This document shows positions 26,006 through 34,267 of a DNA stretch of 64,000 nucleotides, piece after piece. The stretch covers positions 154,910-218,909 of the forward strand of contig NZ_FRCP01000007.1 of the NCBI RefSeq assembly GCF_900142955.1, read 5' to 3'. Source of the DNA: Anaerosporobacter mobilis DSM 15930. GTDB lineage: Bacteria; Bacillota; Clostridia; Lachnospirales; Lachnospiraceae. A model generated the notes under the pieces. That model did no database searches and was not told where the DNA came from. It saw nothing but the letters and a program-made list of their open reading frames with translations. A program made the translations under genes and the position numbers. The first letter of the stretch is position 1, and each line of letters starts with the position of its first letter.

Positions 26006-26896
26006 TTAGAAATGAATATCTTTTATTGGCAGCCCTTCCTTAATAACCATACGTTTTACACGTAAAATTCCATCAAGATCTGCATGAATTCTCCACTGAA
26101 CCAACATAATTTCACCATTAATAATTTCAATTCCTGTAATACCCTTGGTATGAATACAACACCCCGTATTAAAGTATGGCAGTTGATCTTTATGAGGAAA
26201 CTTTAGTCGATGTGTGTGGCCACAAATCAACATAACATTGTGTTTTTTTATCCACTTTGTAAAGTTTTTTTCTATTTTATGTCGTTTCGATTGATTCTTA
26301 GCTGGACTGGCTGGATTTCGAAATCCAACAAGGCGCATAAACTTCCAGAAATAACGAAGAGCAATCATTGATAAAAACCAGCATTGGTCATTTAAGAAAT
26401 CCCCTTGATGCCCATGTATGACTAGAATCTCCTGCCCCGTTGGTGTATAGGATAACCGCAATGCTTCACTTGGTTTAAGTCCAACGAATAATTCCTCTTC
26501 TGATTCCGTAAATTCATCATAGTAAAAATAATAGTTCATCATAACATAATGACGACTCTTGAGATATATATTGTGATTCCCATATAACATAATAAATCGT
26601 TTATCCTTATAAAATTCCTTTAACACTGTAAATACATCCGTATGCGCAGTACGGATATGTTTGAAATTCGAATGTTCCCATAATTCATCACCATCTCCCA
26701 CTTCAACATACGTATAACCATTCTTATAATAATATTGTAATGCACTTACCATTAATGTTTGATTTCTTGCAAATTCATCTGAGATGCTATCATCCCCACG
26801 ATGAAGATCACTAAAAAAGATGTATTTGGAAGTTTCATCAATATTCATTTGTTTTGCATGTTTGTATGCTTCAGTAAGCCTTTCATTCGTTTTCAT
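26006..26896 (-). CDS. Calcineurin-like metallophosphoesterase
   Basis: A 296-residue cytosolic phosphoesterase. All metal-binding blocks are present: FFSDLHRGDD (D-x-H, about residues 28-37), VGDGDELWE (GD), MLYGNHNIY (GNH), IHGHQGD (H) and ICGHTHR (GHTH). This set resembles the UDP-2,3-diacylglucosamine hydrolase-like branch, but Gram-positive members act on unknown substrates. The gene is flanked by non-coding DNA on both sides and is likely monocistronic. No signal peptide is seen. Confidence 0.85.
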   Translation of the reverse strand: MKTNERLTEAYKHAKQMNIDETSKYIFFSDLHRGDDSISDEFARNQTLMVSALQYYYKNGYTYVEVGDGDELWEHSNFKHIRTAHTDVFTVLKEFYKDKRFIMLYGNHNIYLKSRHYVMMNYYFYYDEFTESEEELFVGLKPSEALRLSYTPTGQEILVIHGHQGDFLNDQCWFLSMIALRYFWKFMRLVGFRNPASPAKNQSKRHKIEKNFTKWIKKHNVMLICGHTHRLKFPHKDQLPYFNTGCCIHTKGITGIEIINGEIMLVQWRIHADLDGILRVKRMVIKEGLPIKDIHF

Positions 26897-27043
26897 AAGG
26901 CAGCTCCTTGTAAATATACATAATTATTACCATCGTTCAATATTTTATAGTGTATGCATTATTTACAAAATTATTTTATACTGTATTAAGCAATTATCTT
27001 TCGATACATAATACCTTTTGGCATTTTAATTACATAATAAAAT

Positions 27044-27085
27044 GCACCTCCACATGTTAAATATTTTATCTAACATGTGGGGTGC
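27044..27085 (-). terminator. Strong terminator downstream of the 40-residue membrane protein gene
   Basis: A 15-bp stem with a single bulged base (arms 27044-27059 and 27071-27085) is followed on the minus strand by ATTTTATTATG. It lies about 75 bp beyond the small gene. The 263 bp from 26897 to 27159 show nothing else that looks functional. Confidence 0.75.
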
Positions 27086-27159
27086 ACTCCACATTCAATA
27101 TACATAATTGTATCGTTTATATAACCTTATAAAAGGATTTGTGCTAGATGCAATAACTA

Positions 27160-27282
27160 TTAATTAGCTTTGCCACGCTTTTTCTCACTTAAGAATTTGC
27201 CTAAGAATATTCCACCTACGGCTACTCCAGCAATTACAATGAATTCTACAATTGCAGTTAATAAATGACCTAAAAATACCAT
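27160..27282 (-). CDS. Small single-pass membrane protein, 40 residues
   Basis: A 40-residue open frame: MVFLGHLLTAIVEFIVIAGV, then AVGGIFLGKFLSEKKRGKAN. It has one hydrophobic helix (about residues 7-28) with a glycine-rich face and a basic, cytosolic-looking tail. AAGGAGG stands six bases before the ATG, a promoter lies upstream and a strong terminator downstream, so it is very likely a real gene. Similar small Lachnospiraceae proteins are, to my recollection, often labelled vanadium nitrogenase by error. No function is known. It could be a regulatory or membrane-stress peptide. Confidence 0.75.
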   Translation of the reverse strand: MVFLGHLLTAIVEFIVIAGVAVGGIFLGKFLSEKKRGKAN

Positions 27283-27324
27283 GATAATGCCTCCTTATTG
27301 GTGCTCCTTTGTAATACTAATAAG

Positions 27325-27353
27325 ATTATACAATATGAAATCAAAATATACAA
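27325..27353 (-). promoter_or_regulatory. Promoter of the small membrane protein gene
   Basis: Minus-strand TTGTAT (27348-27353), a 17-base spacer and a perfect TATAAT (27325-27330) precede the 40-codon gene by about 40 bp. Confidence 0.6.
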
Positions 27354-27402
27354 ATAAATAGTAAAAATAATTGTATCTTTTATAATACACGGTAAGGCCG
27401 TA

Positions 27403-28665
27403 CTATCTTCTATGTGCTAATTCTTTCACAACATCATTCCAATCAAGCCCACATTCCGCCATTAAAACCATCATATGGTATAAGAAATCTGATATCTCAT
27501 ACTTTAGTTCTTCTGAATCTGGATTCTTAGCAGCAATTACGATTTCTGTTGCTTCTTCTCCACATTTCTTGAGAATCTTATCAATTCCCTTATCAAACAG
27601 ATAATTCGTATAGGAACCTTCTTTTGGGTGCAATTTACGATCCATAATCACATCATAAACTTGTGAGAATACAGTAAGAGGATTCGTGTCATCATACTCT
27701 CTCTTAACAATCTCCGTATAGAAACAAGAACGACTTCCAGTATGACAAGCTGCACCCACTTGACGGACTTTTGCTAAAATCGTATCTTTGTCACAATCTA
27801 AATCTAACGCTTTCATATATTGATAATGACCTGAAGTATCACCCTTACACCAAAGTTCTCTACGACTTCTACTGTAATAAGTCATTCTTCCTGTTTTAAC
27901 CGTTTGATTGAACGCCTCTTCATTCATATAAGCAAGCATTAAAACTTCACTTGTTTTATAATCTTGTGCGATTACAGGAATCAAACCATCTTCGTTTAGT
28001 TTTAATTCAGAAAAGGCAATGGTGCTTTCGAAAGTATTTACTTCAATATTTTGTTCCTTTAGATAGTATTTTACTTTCATTAGATCCTTATTCTCGAAGT
28101 AATTGGTTGATACGGCAAAAACCTGATCTACTCGCATAAGATCTTTGATATCGTTTCTAGTTAAACTATCACGAATCATTACTGGTAAGGAACAATTTGC
28201 AATCTCATTTGCTAATTCATCATTCATGGTAAGATGCTTTAACATAATCGCAGATACACCACATTCAATCAACTTGTCGATATATCCTGGTTCTCTGAAT
28301 TGTTTGATTGAATCGATTTCGATAATTACTTTATCCTTGCCGAATCGTTCTGTAGATTCCTTAACCACAGAATAATCTTCAATACAAGAGTGTTTCAACA
28401 TAACATAGGAAGCTCCTGTATACATTGCTTTCTTTACGTCTTCAAATCTCTTAACATGTAAACCTAGAATGAAAGGTACATCAACTGTCTTCGCTAAGGT
28501 CTTTGCTACTCGTAATAACTCTTCTTTTGAATACTCATCCACGGAATAATCAAAGATAAATAATTCATCAGCACCCTCTGCTGCATACTTCTCTGACGCA
28601 GTCAGCACATTGGCTACTACTTCATTCTCTATATTCATATATGGGATAACTTTCTTACATGCCAT
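27403..28665 (-). CDS. hisIE: HisIE bifunctional enzyme with N-terminal degenerate HisF-like domain
   Basis: A 420-residue fusion catalysing steps 2 and 3 of histidine synthesis: phosphoribosyl-ATP pyrophosphohydrolase and phosphoribosyl-AMP cyclohydrolase. Residues 1-205 look like a HisF/HisA (beta/alpha)8 barrel (KKVIPYMNI, AAEGADELFIFD, VIIEIDS). Residues 228-320 are HisI, with metal ligands Asp290, Asp292, Asp294 and Cys291, Cys307, Cys314. Residues 325-420 are HisE (KKCGEEATEIVIAAKN, EISDFLYHMMVLMAE). In the barrel the first HisF catalytic Asp (position 11) is Asn, while the second (Asp118 here) is kept. The usual HisIE lacks this domain. It is the last gene of the his operon, where hisF usually precedes it. 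SD AGGAGG is upstream. Confidence 0.9.
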   Translation of the reverse strand: MACKKVIPYMNIENEVVANVLTASEKYAAEGADELFIFDYSVDEYSKEELLRVAKTLAKTVDVPFILGLHVKRFEDVKKAMYTGASYVMLKHSCIEDYSVVKESTERFGKDKVIIEIDSIKQFREPGYIDKLIECGVSAIMLKHLTMNDELANEIANCSLPVMIRDSLTRNDIKDLMRVDQVFAVSTNYFENKDLMKVKYYLKEQNIEVNTFESTIAFSELKLNEDGLIPVIAQDYKTSEVLMLAYMNEEAFNQTVKTGRMTYYSRSRRELWCKGDTSGHYQYMKALDLDCDKDTILAKVRQVGAACHTGSRSCFYTEIVKREYDDTNPLTVFSQVYDVIMDRKLHPKEGSYTNYLFDKGIDKILKKCGEEATEIVIAAKNPDSEELKYEISDFLYHMMVLMAECGLDWNDVVKELAHRR

Positions 28666-28766
28666 CCTTATTCCTCCTACTATTTATACCAATCTCAAGT
28701 ATATCGCCCCAGAACTGTATAATTACCTTAGCTATACTTATTAACAATTATAACTTAATTATACAA

Positions 28767-29489
28767 TTACTTCTTTTCAAATAGCATAATTGCTTCTTCG
28801 AGATTAATACGATTTTCATATAATGCTTTACCAATAATTGCTCCATGTACGTTAACTTGGTTTACTGACTCTAAGTCTTTCAGCGAAGATACACCACCAG
28901 AAGCAATGATATCTAAACCTGTAGCGTCTACCATTTCTTTCGTGCATTCAACGTTTGGTCCTTGTAACATACCATCTTTTGCAATATCTGTATAAACAAT
29001 TGTCTTAACTCCAAGTTCTCTCATCTGAATAGCTAAAGTCACCGCATTATAGCTACTAATCTTTTCCCAACCTTCAATTGCCACCATACCATTCTTGGCA
29101 TCAATACCAATAACAATACGATCCGCCCCAAACATACTGATTGCTTCTTTAATAAATGCTGGATTCTCAACTGCTTTTGTTCCGATAATTACACGGTTTA
29201 CACCAAGATTGATCTTATTCTCTATATCTTTGATCGTACGAATTCCACCACCAACTTGAACCGGGATTGAAACTGTATTCGTAATTTCTTTGATCACGTC
29301 TTCGTTCACACCATGACCATGTAAAGCACCATCTAAGTCAACCAGATGAATAAACGTTGCGCCTTGATCTTCCCATTGTTTAGCTACTTTAGCCGGTGAA
29401 TTTGAATAGATTTCTTGATCATGAAACTGTCCCTGTCTTAATCTTACACATTGCCCGTTTCTAATATCGATTGCTGGATATAATTGCAT
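28767..29489 (-). CDS. hisA: ProFAR isomerase HisA
   Basis: A 240-residue (beta/alpha)8 isomerase converting ProFAR to PRFAR in histidine synthesis. It opens MQLYPAIDIRNGQCVRLRQG with catalytic Asp8, and the second catalytic Asp lies in TIVYTDIAKDGML. IASGGVSSLKDL and GAIIGKALYENRI are the phosphate-binding loops. The ATG at 29489 has GGAGG seven bases upstream; the open frame continues to 29552 without a ribosome site. It lies between hisB and hisIE; the 78-bp gap before it has no room for hisH. Confidence 0.95.
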   Translation of the reverse strand: MQLYPAIDIRNGQCVRLRQGQFHDQEIYSNSPAKVAKQWEDQGATFIHLVDLDGALHGHGVNEDVIKEITNTVSIPVQVGGGIRTIKDIENKINLGVNRVIIGTKAVENPAFIKEAISMFGADRIVIGIDAKNGMVAIEGWEKISSYNAVTLAIQMRELGVKTIVYTDIAKDGMLQGPNVECTKEMVDATGLDIIASGGVSSLKDLESVNQVNVHGAIIGKALYENRINLEEAIMLFEKK

Positions 29490-29567
29490 AGTTGACCTCC
29501 TTGTTTTGTCGCGTGTAATGAGTTTGTTATACTTGGTGACTATGATGAACATAGTCTTATTCGTTGA

Positions 29568-30158
29568 TTATAGAGCTCCTTTGGTTGAAAGAACATCTGT
29601 TATACGTTCATCGTATTTGGTTGCTTCATCTAAGGCTTTTGCAAACGCTTTAAAGATTGCTTCTATTATGTGATGATTATTACTTCCGTCAAGCTGCTTA
29701 ATATGAAGATTCATTCCTGAAGAATACGATACTGCATAGAAAAATTCTTTCACTAACTCAGTATCAAGATATCCTACTCGGTCTGTAGTTAGTTCAACAT
29801 TATATACAAAATAAGGTCTACCCGATAAGTCTAGTGAGCATAACATAAGGGTTTCATCCATTGGTAATATTACAGAACCATACCGCTTAATTCCCTTCTT
29901 ATCACCAATTGCTTCTTTAATTGCCTGACCAAGAACAATTCCTGTATCCTCAACTGTATGATGCCCATCTACATGTAAATCTCCAGATACTCTGAGATTT
30001 AAATCCATAAATCCGTGCCTTGCAAAACTATTAAGCATATGATCAAAGAATCCAATTCCTGTATCGATTTTTGTAACGCCTGATCCATCTAAGTCTAGTT
30101 CTAATTGAATATCCGTCTCATTCGTCTTACGATTTATCTTCGATGTTCTGTTAATCAT
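29568..30158 (-). CDS. hisB: Imidazoleglycerol-phosphate dehydratase
   Basis: A 196-residue monofunctional IGPD, converting imidazole glycerol phosphate to imidazole acetol phosphate. Manganese-binding His/Glu motifs are present: GIGFFDHMLNSFARHG, DGHHTVEDTGI and NNHHIIEAIFKAFAKAL. Length matches the stand-alone enzyme; no phosphatase domain is fused. It lies 20 bp downstream of hisD. A GAGG-type ribosome site precedes the ATG. Confidence 0.95.
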   Translation of the reverse strand: MINRTSKINRKTNETDIQLELDLDGSGVTKIDTGIGFFDHMLNSFARHGFMDLNLRVSGDLHVDGHHTVEDTGIVLGQAIKEAIGDKKGIKRYGSVILPMDETLMLCSLDLSGRPYFVYNVELTTDRVGYLDTELVKEFFYAVSYSSGMNLHIKQLDGSNNHHIIEAIFKAFAKALDEATKYDERITDVLSTKGAL

Positions 30159-30178
30159 AGATATCTTCCTCTCTTATG

Positions 30179-31471
30179 CTATTTTTCAAAACGAACTGCA
30201 ATGGAATTTGCATGTGCAGTTAACTGTTCTTCTGTTGCGAATTTAATAATATCCTTGTGTATTGGCTCTAGCGCTTCTCTGGAATAAGAGATAATGCTAG
30301 ATTTCTTGATATAGTCGTCTACGCTTAAAGGAGAGAAGAATTTGGCTGTACCATTGGTTGGTAATACATGGTTTGGACCAGCAAAATAATCTCCAAGTGG
30401 TTCACTGCTATAACTCCCAAGGAATATTGCACCTGCGTTACGAATCTTTGTCATGGTATTAAACGGGTCCTTCGTGATGATTTCCAAATGTTCAGAAGCT
30501 ATCTCGTTCGCTACTTCAATAGCTTCATCCATCGTATCCGCTAATAAGATATATCCGTAATTATCTAATGATTGTTGAATAATCTCTTTTCTTGATAATA
30601 CCTTAACAAATCCTTCTACTTCTTCCGATACTTTCTCTGCAAGTTCTTTGCTAGTTGTAACTAAGATTGCTGATGCTAATTCATCATGTTCAGCTTGCGA
30701 TAGTAAATCTGCTGCAACAAATCTTGGATTCGCTGTCTCATCTGCTAACACTAAGATTTCACTTGGTCCTGCAATAGAATCGATGCTAACATAGCCAAAA
30801 ACAGCTTTCTTTGCTAATGCAACATATATATTACCAGGACCAACTATCTTACATACTTTCTTAATGCTTTCTGTTCCATAAGCAAGGGCCCCAATTGCTT
30901 GGGCTCCACCCACTTTATAAACTTCTGTAACACCCGCTTCTTTTGCAGCAACTAAGGTATTGGGATTAACTTTTCCATCTTTACCTGGTGGCGTAACCAT
31001 AACGATTCGTTCAACTCCTGCTACCTTGGCTGGGATTACACACATTAATACAGAAGATGGATACGCAGCCTTCCCACCTGGTACATATACGCCTACACTC
31101 TCTAGTGCTGTAACTTTCTGTCCAAGAATAGTTCCTTCTGGAGTTGAATCAAACCAGCTGTATTGCTTTTGCTTCTCATGATAATTACGAATATTAACAA
31201 TTGCTTTACGTATTACATCTAATAAAGAGGTATCAACGACTGTATACGCTTCTTCAATCTCCGACTCTGATACACGAATGGTATCCTGGGTTAATTCACA
31301 TCCATCAAAACGCTTTGTATAATTAAATAGAGCTTCGTCTTTTTTCGTTCTAACATCACTCAAAATAGCATTCACACGATCAGAATACTCTTCATATTGA
31401 CTTGGGCTTCTTTGTAATAAATTCTCTAATATATTATTTTTTGACTGTTCGTATATCTTCACTATTCTCAT
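30179..31471 (-). CDS. hisD: Histidinol dehydrogenase
   Basis: A 430-residue zinc enzyme oxidising L-histidinol to L-histidine in two NAD-dependent steps. Typical segments are VGVYVPGGKAAYPSSVLMC, VGGAQAIGALAYGT, VGPGNIYVALAKK, DSIAGPSEILVLAD, LLSQAEHDELA (zinc Gln/His) and AGPNHVLPTNGTA. AAGGAG lies before the ATG. The gene is separated from hisG by 211 bp containing a candidate internal promoter, so expression may not depend only on the operon promoter. Confidence 0.96.
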   Translation of the reverse strand: MRIVKIYEQSKNNILENLLQRSPSQYEEYSDRVNAILSDVRTKKDEALFNYTKRFDGCELTQDTIRVSESEIEEAYTVVDTSLLDVIRKAIVNIRNYHEKQKQYSWFDSTPEGTILGQKVTALESVGVYVPGGKAAYPSSVLMCVIPAKVAGVERIVMVTPPGKDGKVNPNTLVAAKEAGVTEVYKVGGAQAIGALAYGTESIKKVCKIVGPGNIYVALAKKAVFGYVSIDSIAGPSEILVLADETANPRFVAADLLSQAEHDELASAILVTTSKELAEKVSEEVEGFVKVLSRKEIIQQSLDNYGYILLADTMDEAIEVANEIASEHLEIITKDPFNTMTKIRNAGAIFLGSYSSEPLGDYFAGPNHVLPTNGTAKFFSPLSVDDYIKKSSIISYSREALEPIHKDIIKFATEEQLTAHANSIAVRFEK

Positions 31472-31535
31472 GGAATTCTCTCCTTCACTGCAAACTATGT
31501 AAACTAGGAATTCAGTTTAAATCTATCATAATTCT

Positions 31536-31565
31536 ATTATAACAATTCGTGACTACGTCCTTCAA
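31536..31565 (-). promoter_or_regulatory. Candidate internal promoter upstream of hisD
   Basis: Minus-strand TTGAAG (31560-31565) and a perfect TATAAT (31536-31541) are separated by 18 bases within the unusually long hisG-hisD gap. The -35 box matches four of six positions. Confidence 0.5.
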
Positions 31566-31682
31566 TCAAACATACTTATTGATATAATCTATTTTACAAT
31601 GAATGCTGACAAAATCCTAGTATTATTTTCCTATAATATAACTTATCGCAAGAAAATCATGCAACTAAATCAAAATTTGATT

Positions 31683-32321
31683 TTATCCGATAACACCTTT
31701 TAGATCTGTAATTAGTTTTTGAATTCTCTCGTGCTCCATCTTCATACTAACTTGATTAACCACCATACGTGCAGATAAAGGACAGATTTCTTCTAACACT
31801 TCTAATCCATTCTCGCGTAGAGTCGAACCAGTTTCCACAATATCAACGATTACTTCTGATAACCCAACTATTGGAGCTAACTCAATCGAACCATTTAGCT
31901 TAATAATCTCCACGGTTTGATGCTTCACATTATAGAAATAATCCTTTGCAATATTGGGATATTTGGTAGCAACACGAATTAATTCTCCATGGTTTAGCAA
32001 ATCCTTTGCTGAGGCAGGACCCGCCACACACATTCTGCATTTCCCAAGCCCCAAATCAATTACCTCATATAACTTACGTCCTTCTTCCATAATGGTATCT
32101 TTACCAACGACACCGATATCTGCTGCACCATACTCTACATAAGTAGGGACATCTGTTGCTTTGGAAAGAAAAAACTTTAATTTCAATTCTTCGTTTACGA
32201 AGATTAATTTTCTAGAATTGGGATCTTTCATCTCTTCACAGGTAATTCCAATCCGTTCTAAGATAGATAATGTTTTCTTTGCCAAACGACCTTTAGCTAA
32301 TGCAAATGTTAAATATCTCAT
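31683..32321 (-). CDS. hisG: ATP phosphoribosyltransferase, short form
   Basis: A 212-residue short-form HisG, the catalytic subunit for the first committed step (ATP plus PRPP to PR-ATP). It begins YLTFALAKGRLAKKTLSILE and has the PRPP loop region EVIVDIVETGSTLRENGLEV near residues 157-176. The short form lacks the regulatory C-terminal domain and needs HisZ, encoded just upstream, for activity and feedback inhibition by histidine. It follows hisZ by 21 bp. Confidence 0.96.
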   Translation of the reverse strand: MRYLTFALAKGRLAKKTLSILERIGITCEEMKDPNSRKLIFVNEELKLKFFLSKATDVPTYVEYGAADIGVVGKDTIMEEGRKLYEVIDLGLGKCRMCVAGPASAKDLLNHGELIRVATKYPNIAKDYFYNVKHQTVEIIKLNGSIELAPIVGLSEVIVDIVETGSTLRENGLEVLEEICPLSARMVVNQVSMKMEHERIQKLITDLKGVIG

Positions 32322-32342
32322 ATTACTTATACACTCCTTCCC

Positions 32343-33602
32343 CTACTGAATCAGATCTGACATCTTAACGATGTTTGTTATATTTTCTTTCATATTGATT
32401 ACTTGAATGGTCTCACTATCTTCCATAACCAATATACCGCCTGTGCCTATTCGTTTTGCATATTCTTTATAATTATTAATTGCAAAAGAAGGGGTTACCG
32501 TTAACATCTCAATATTCATCCCATGGCTTCTAAAATATCCAGCTAAAGTAATTGCTGATTTTCTGAACTCTTCACGATATAAAATCAAAGTATTGTTCTC
32601 TAATAGTTCTACATCAATCTTTTGTCTAGATAAAGCATTCATTAACTGGTCCACTACAACAGCAACTCCAATTGCTGCTGAATCCTTGCCAAATTGGCAA
32701 ACTAATTTATCATAACGACCACCCGTTACGATGGCGGCACCTGTACCATACGTAAAGCCACGGAATATAATACCCGTATAATATTTGTATTTGCTAAGCA
32801 TTCCAAGATCAAACGTAACATAATTACCTAGACCATATAGCTTCAGTATATCATATACGTCCTTCAGACGTTCAATTGCTTTTCTTGCTTTCTCATTGCT
32901 AATCATCTTATTCGCGTAATCGAGGATATCCTCATTGCCAAACAACTCAGGGAGTTTGAATAATACTTCCTTTAACTTCGAGGTAATTGGCTTACTTGAC
33001 ACTAATTCCTCAACTCCGAATAAGTTTTTATCTTCAATTGCTGCACGCAATTGTTCAATCTCTTCCTCTTCAAAACAAGCTTCTTCCACTAAACCATTGA
33101 AGAAATCTACATGACCGATCTCTAATTGGAATTCCCTTAAACCAACCTTCTTTAAACATTCAATAGACATAGCAATCATCTGCGCATCCGCATCTACAGA
33201 GGAATCATTAATCAATTCAGCGCCAAGTTGTGTGGTCTCTTTCAGTTTACCTTGATAACTACTATTGTTAATAAACGTACTTCCCATATAGCAAAGACGA
33301 ATTGGAAGGTTCTCATTTCTATAGTATTTGGCAACGCACCTGGCGATAGCTGGTGTCATATCCGGACGTAATACCAAGGTATTCCCTTCACGGTCAAAGA
33401 ATTTATACATATCATTGGAAGCAATCGTTCCTCTTTCTTTACTAAAGATATCAAAGAACTCGAAGGAAGGGGTTTGTATGTCCTTAAATCCATATAATTT
33501 CAATATCTCATGCATACGATTTTGCAGAATTAACTTCTTCTCACATTCTCCATTGTATATATCTCGAACACCTTCTGGTGTATGTAATAACTTATCATTC
33601 AT
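32343..33602 (-). CDS. hisZ: ATP phosphoribosyltransferase regulatory subunit HisZ
   Basis: A 419-residue HisRS-like protein lacking aminoacylation function and acting as regulatory partner of short HisG. The class II fold is visible in TPEGVRDIYNGECEKKLILQ, LVLRPDMTPAIARCVAKYY and YYTGIIFRGFTYGTGAAIVT GGRYDKL (the histidine A-like motif). A complete HisRS anticodon domain is not evident in the short C-terminus. The ATG at 33602 is favoured because AGGGTG lies seven bases upstream; a TTG at 33608 is in frame. It is the first gene of the his operon. Confidence 0.92.
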   Translation of the reverse strand: MNDKLLHTPEGVRDIYNGECEKKLILQNRMHEILKLYGFKDIQTPSFEFFDIFSKERGTIASNDMYKFFDREGNTLVLRPDMTPAIARCVAKYYRNENLPIRLCYMGSTFINNSSYQGKLKETTQLGAELINDSSVDADAQMIAMSIECLKKVGLREFQLEIGHVDFFNGLVEEACFEEEEIEQLRAAIEDKNLFGVEELVSSKPITSKLKEVLFKLPELFGNEDILDYANKMISNEKARKAIERLKDVYDILKLYGLGNYVTFDLGMLSKYKYYTGIIFRGFTYGTGAAIVTGGRYDKLVCQFGKDSAAIGVAVVVDQLMNALSRQKIDVELLENNTLILYREEFRKSAITLAGYFRSHGMNIEMLTVTPSFAINNYKEYAKRIGTGGILVMEDSETIQVINMKENITNIVKMSDLIQ

Positions 33603-33711
33603 AATCAAACACCCTTTCTAATCTATACTTTCTTTATATACTACTTATCTTATCTTTCTTTATCCATTCTTTTTCTTTCAGATTTGCTTCTTTCACCCGA
33701 TATCATTGTTT

Positions 33712-33739
33712 TTATCACTTTATCAGTTTAAAGTGATAA
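33712..33739. promoter_or_regulatory. Palindrome in the his operon leader
   Basis: A perfect 11-bp inverted repeat, TTATCACTTTA with TAAAGTGATAA and a 6-base centre, lies about 20-47 bases after the predicted his transcription start. There is no U-run, so it suits a repressor operator better than an attenuator. No T-box features were found in this leader. Confidence 0.65.
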
Positions 33740-33765
33740 TTCGCTACTAAAGTAAATCTTTATTT

Positions 33766-33794
33766 ATTATACGTTAAGCATATATTAATGTCAA
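33766..33794 (-). promoter_or_regulatory. Perfect consensus promoter of the his operon
   Basis: Minus-strand TTGACA (33789-33794), exactly 17 bases, TATAAT (33766-33771). Transcription should start near 33759, giving a leader of about 155 nt to hisZ that contains the 11-bp palindrome. Confidence 0.9.
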
Positions 33795-33867
33795 TCCTTT
33801 TGGTATATTTCGTTTGCATTATCCAGACACTAAATAGGTATCTAATAAAGTAACGAAAGGAGTTCTT

Positions 33868-34071
33868 ATGGAAAAAATACACTATTCCGTTTCAGGTTTA
33901 ATTAATGAAGATAAGAAAACCCAAGTTAAAAACGCCTTAAGTAAAATTAATGGGGTAAACATGGTAAACGTAGATCTTGGTAGAGGTTCCATAGAAGTTG
34001 GATATAATTCCAAAACAAACCAAAACTCAATAACGAATTGTATCGAACATGTTGGTTGCAAAATCCAATAA
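33868..34071 (+). CDS. Small HMA-fold protein lacking the CxxC metal motif
   Basis: A 67-residue protein with the beta-alpha-beta-beta-alpha-beta pattern of heavy-metal-associated (HMA/CopZ-like) domains: KIHYSVSGLINEDKKTQVKN, INGVNMVNVDLGRGSIEVGY, ITNCIEHVGCKIQ. Where metal chaperones have GMxCxxC it has GLINEDKK, so the usual copper site is missing; two Cys remain near the C-terminus. AAAGGAG precedes the ATG by seven bases. It is divergent from the his operon and shares a 265-bp interval with it. Function unknown; it may be a structural or regulatory relative of CopZ. Confidence 0.75.
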   Translation: MEKIHYSVSGLINEDKKTQVKNALSKINGVNMVNVDLGRGSIEVGYNSKTNQNSITNCIEHVGCKIQ

Positions 34072-34166
34072 CTCTTTTTAAGTTGTATGTATATTATCAT
34101 TATATACTATTTATCAGATACGCATAACTGACAATAGAAATACTCTTAATAGGAACATTTCGAATG

Positions 34167-34208
34167 TCAAAAAAGTTTACTCGTTGATTCTATCAGCGAG
34201 TAAACTTT
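34167..34208 (-). terminator. Strong terminator after the YARHG lipoprotein gene
   Basis: A 16-bp stem with one G-U pair (arms 34172-34187 and 34193-34208, loop TTCTA) is followed by TTTTTT on the minus strand, 60 bp beyond the lipoprotein stop. It could also stop plus-strand transcripts from the HMA-like gene. Confidence 0.88.
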
Positions 34209-34267
34209 ACTATTTCTAACAAGAAAACATATGAAAAATTGCTTTCAAAGGTCTACTTCAATATATC

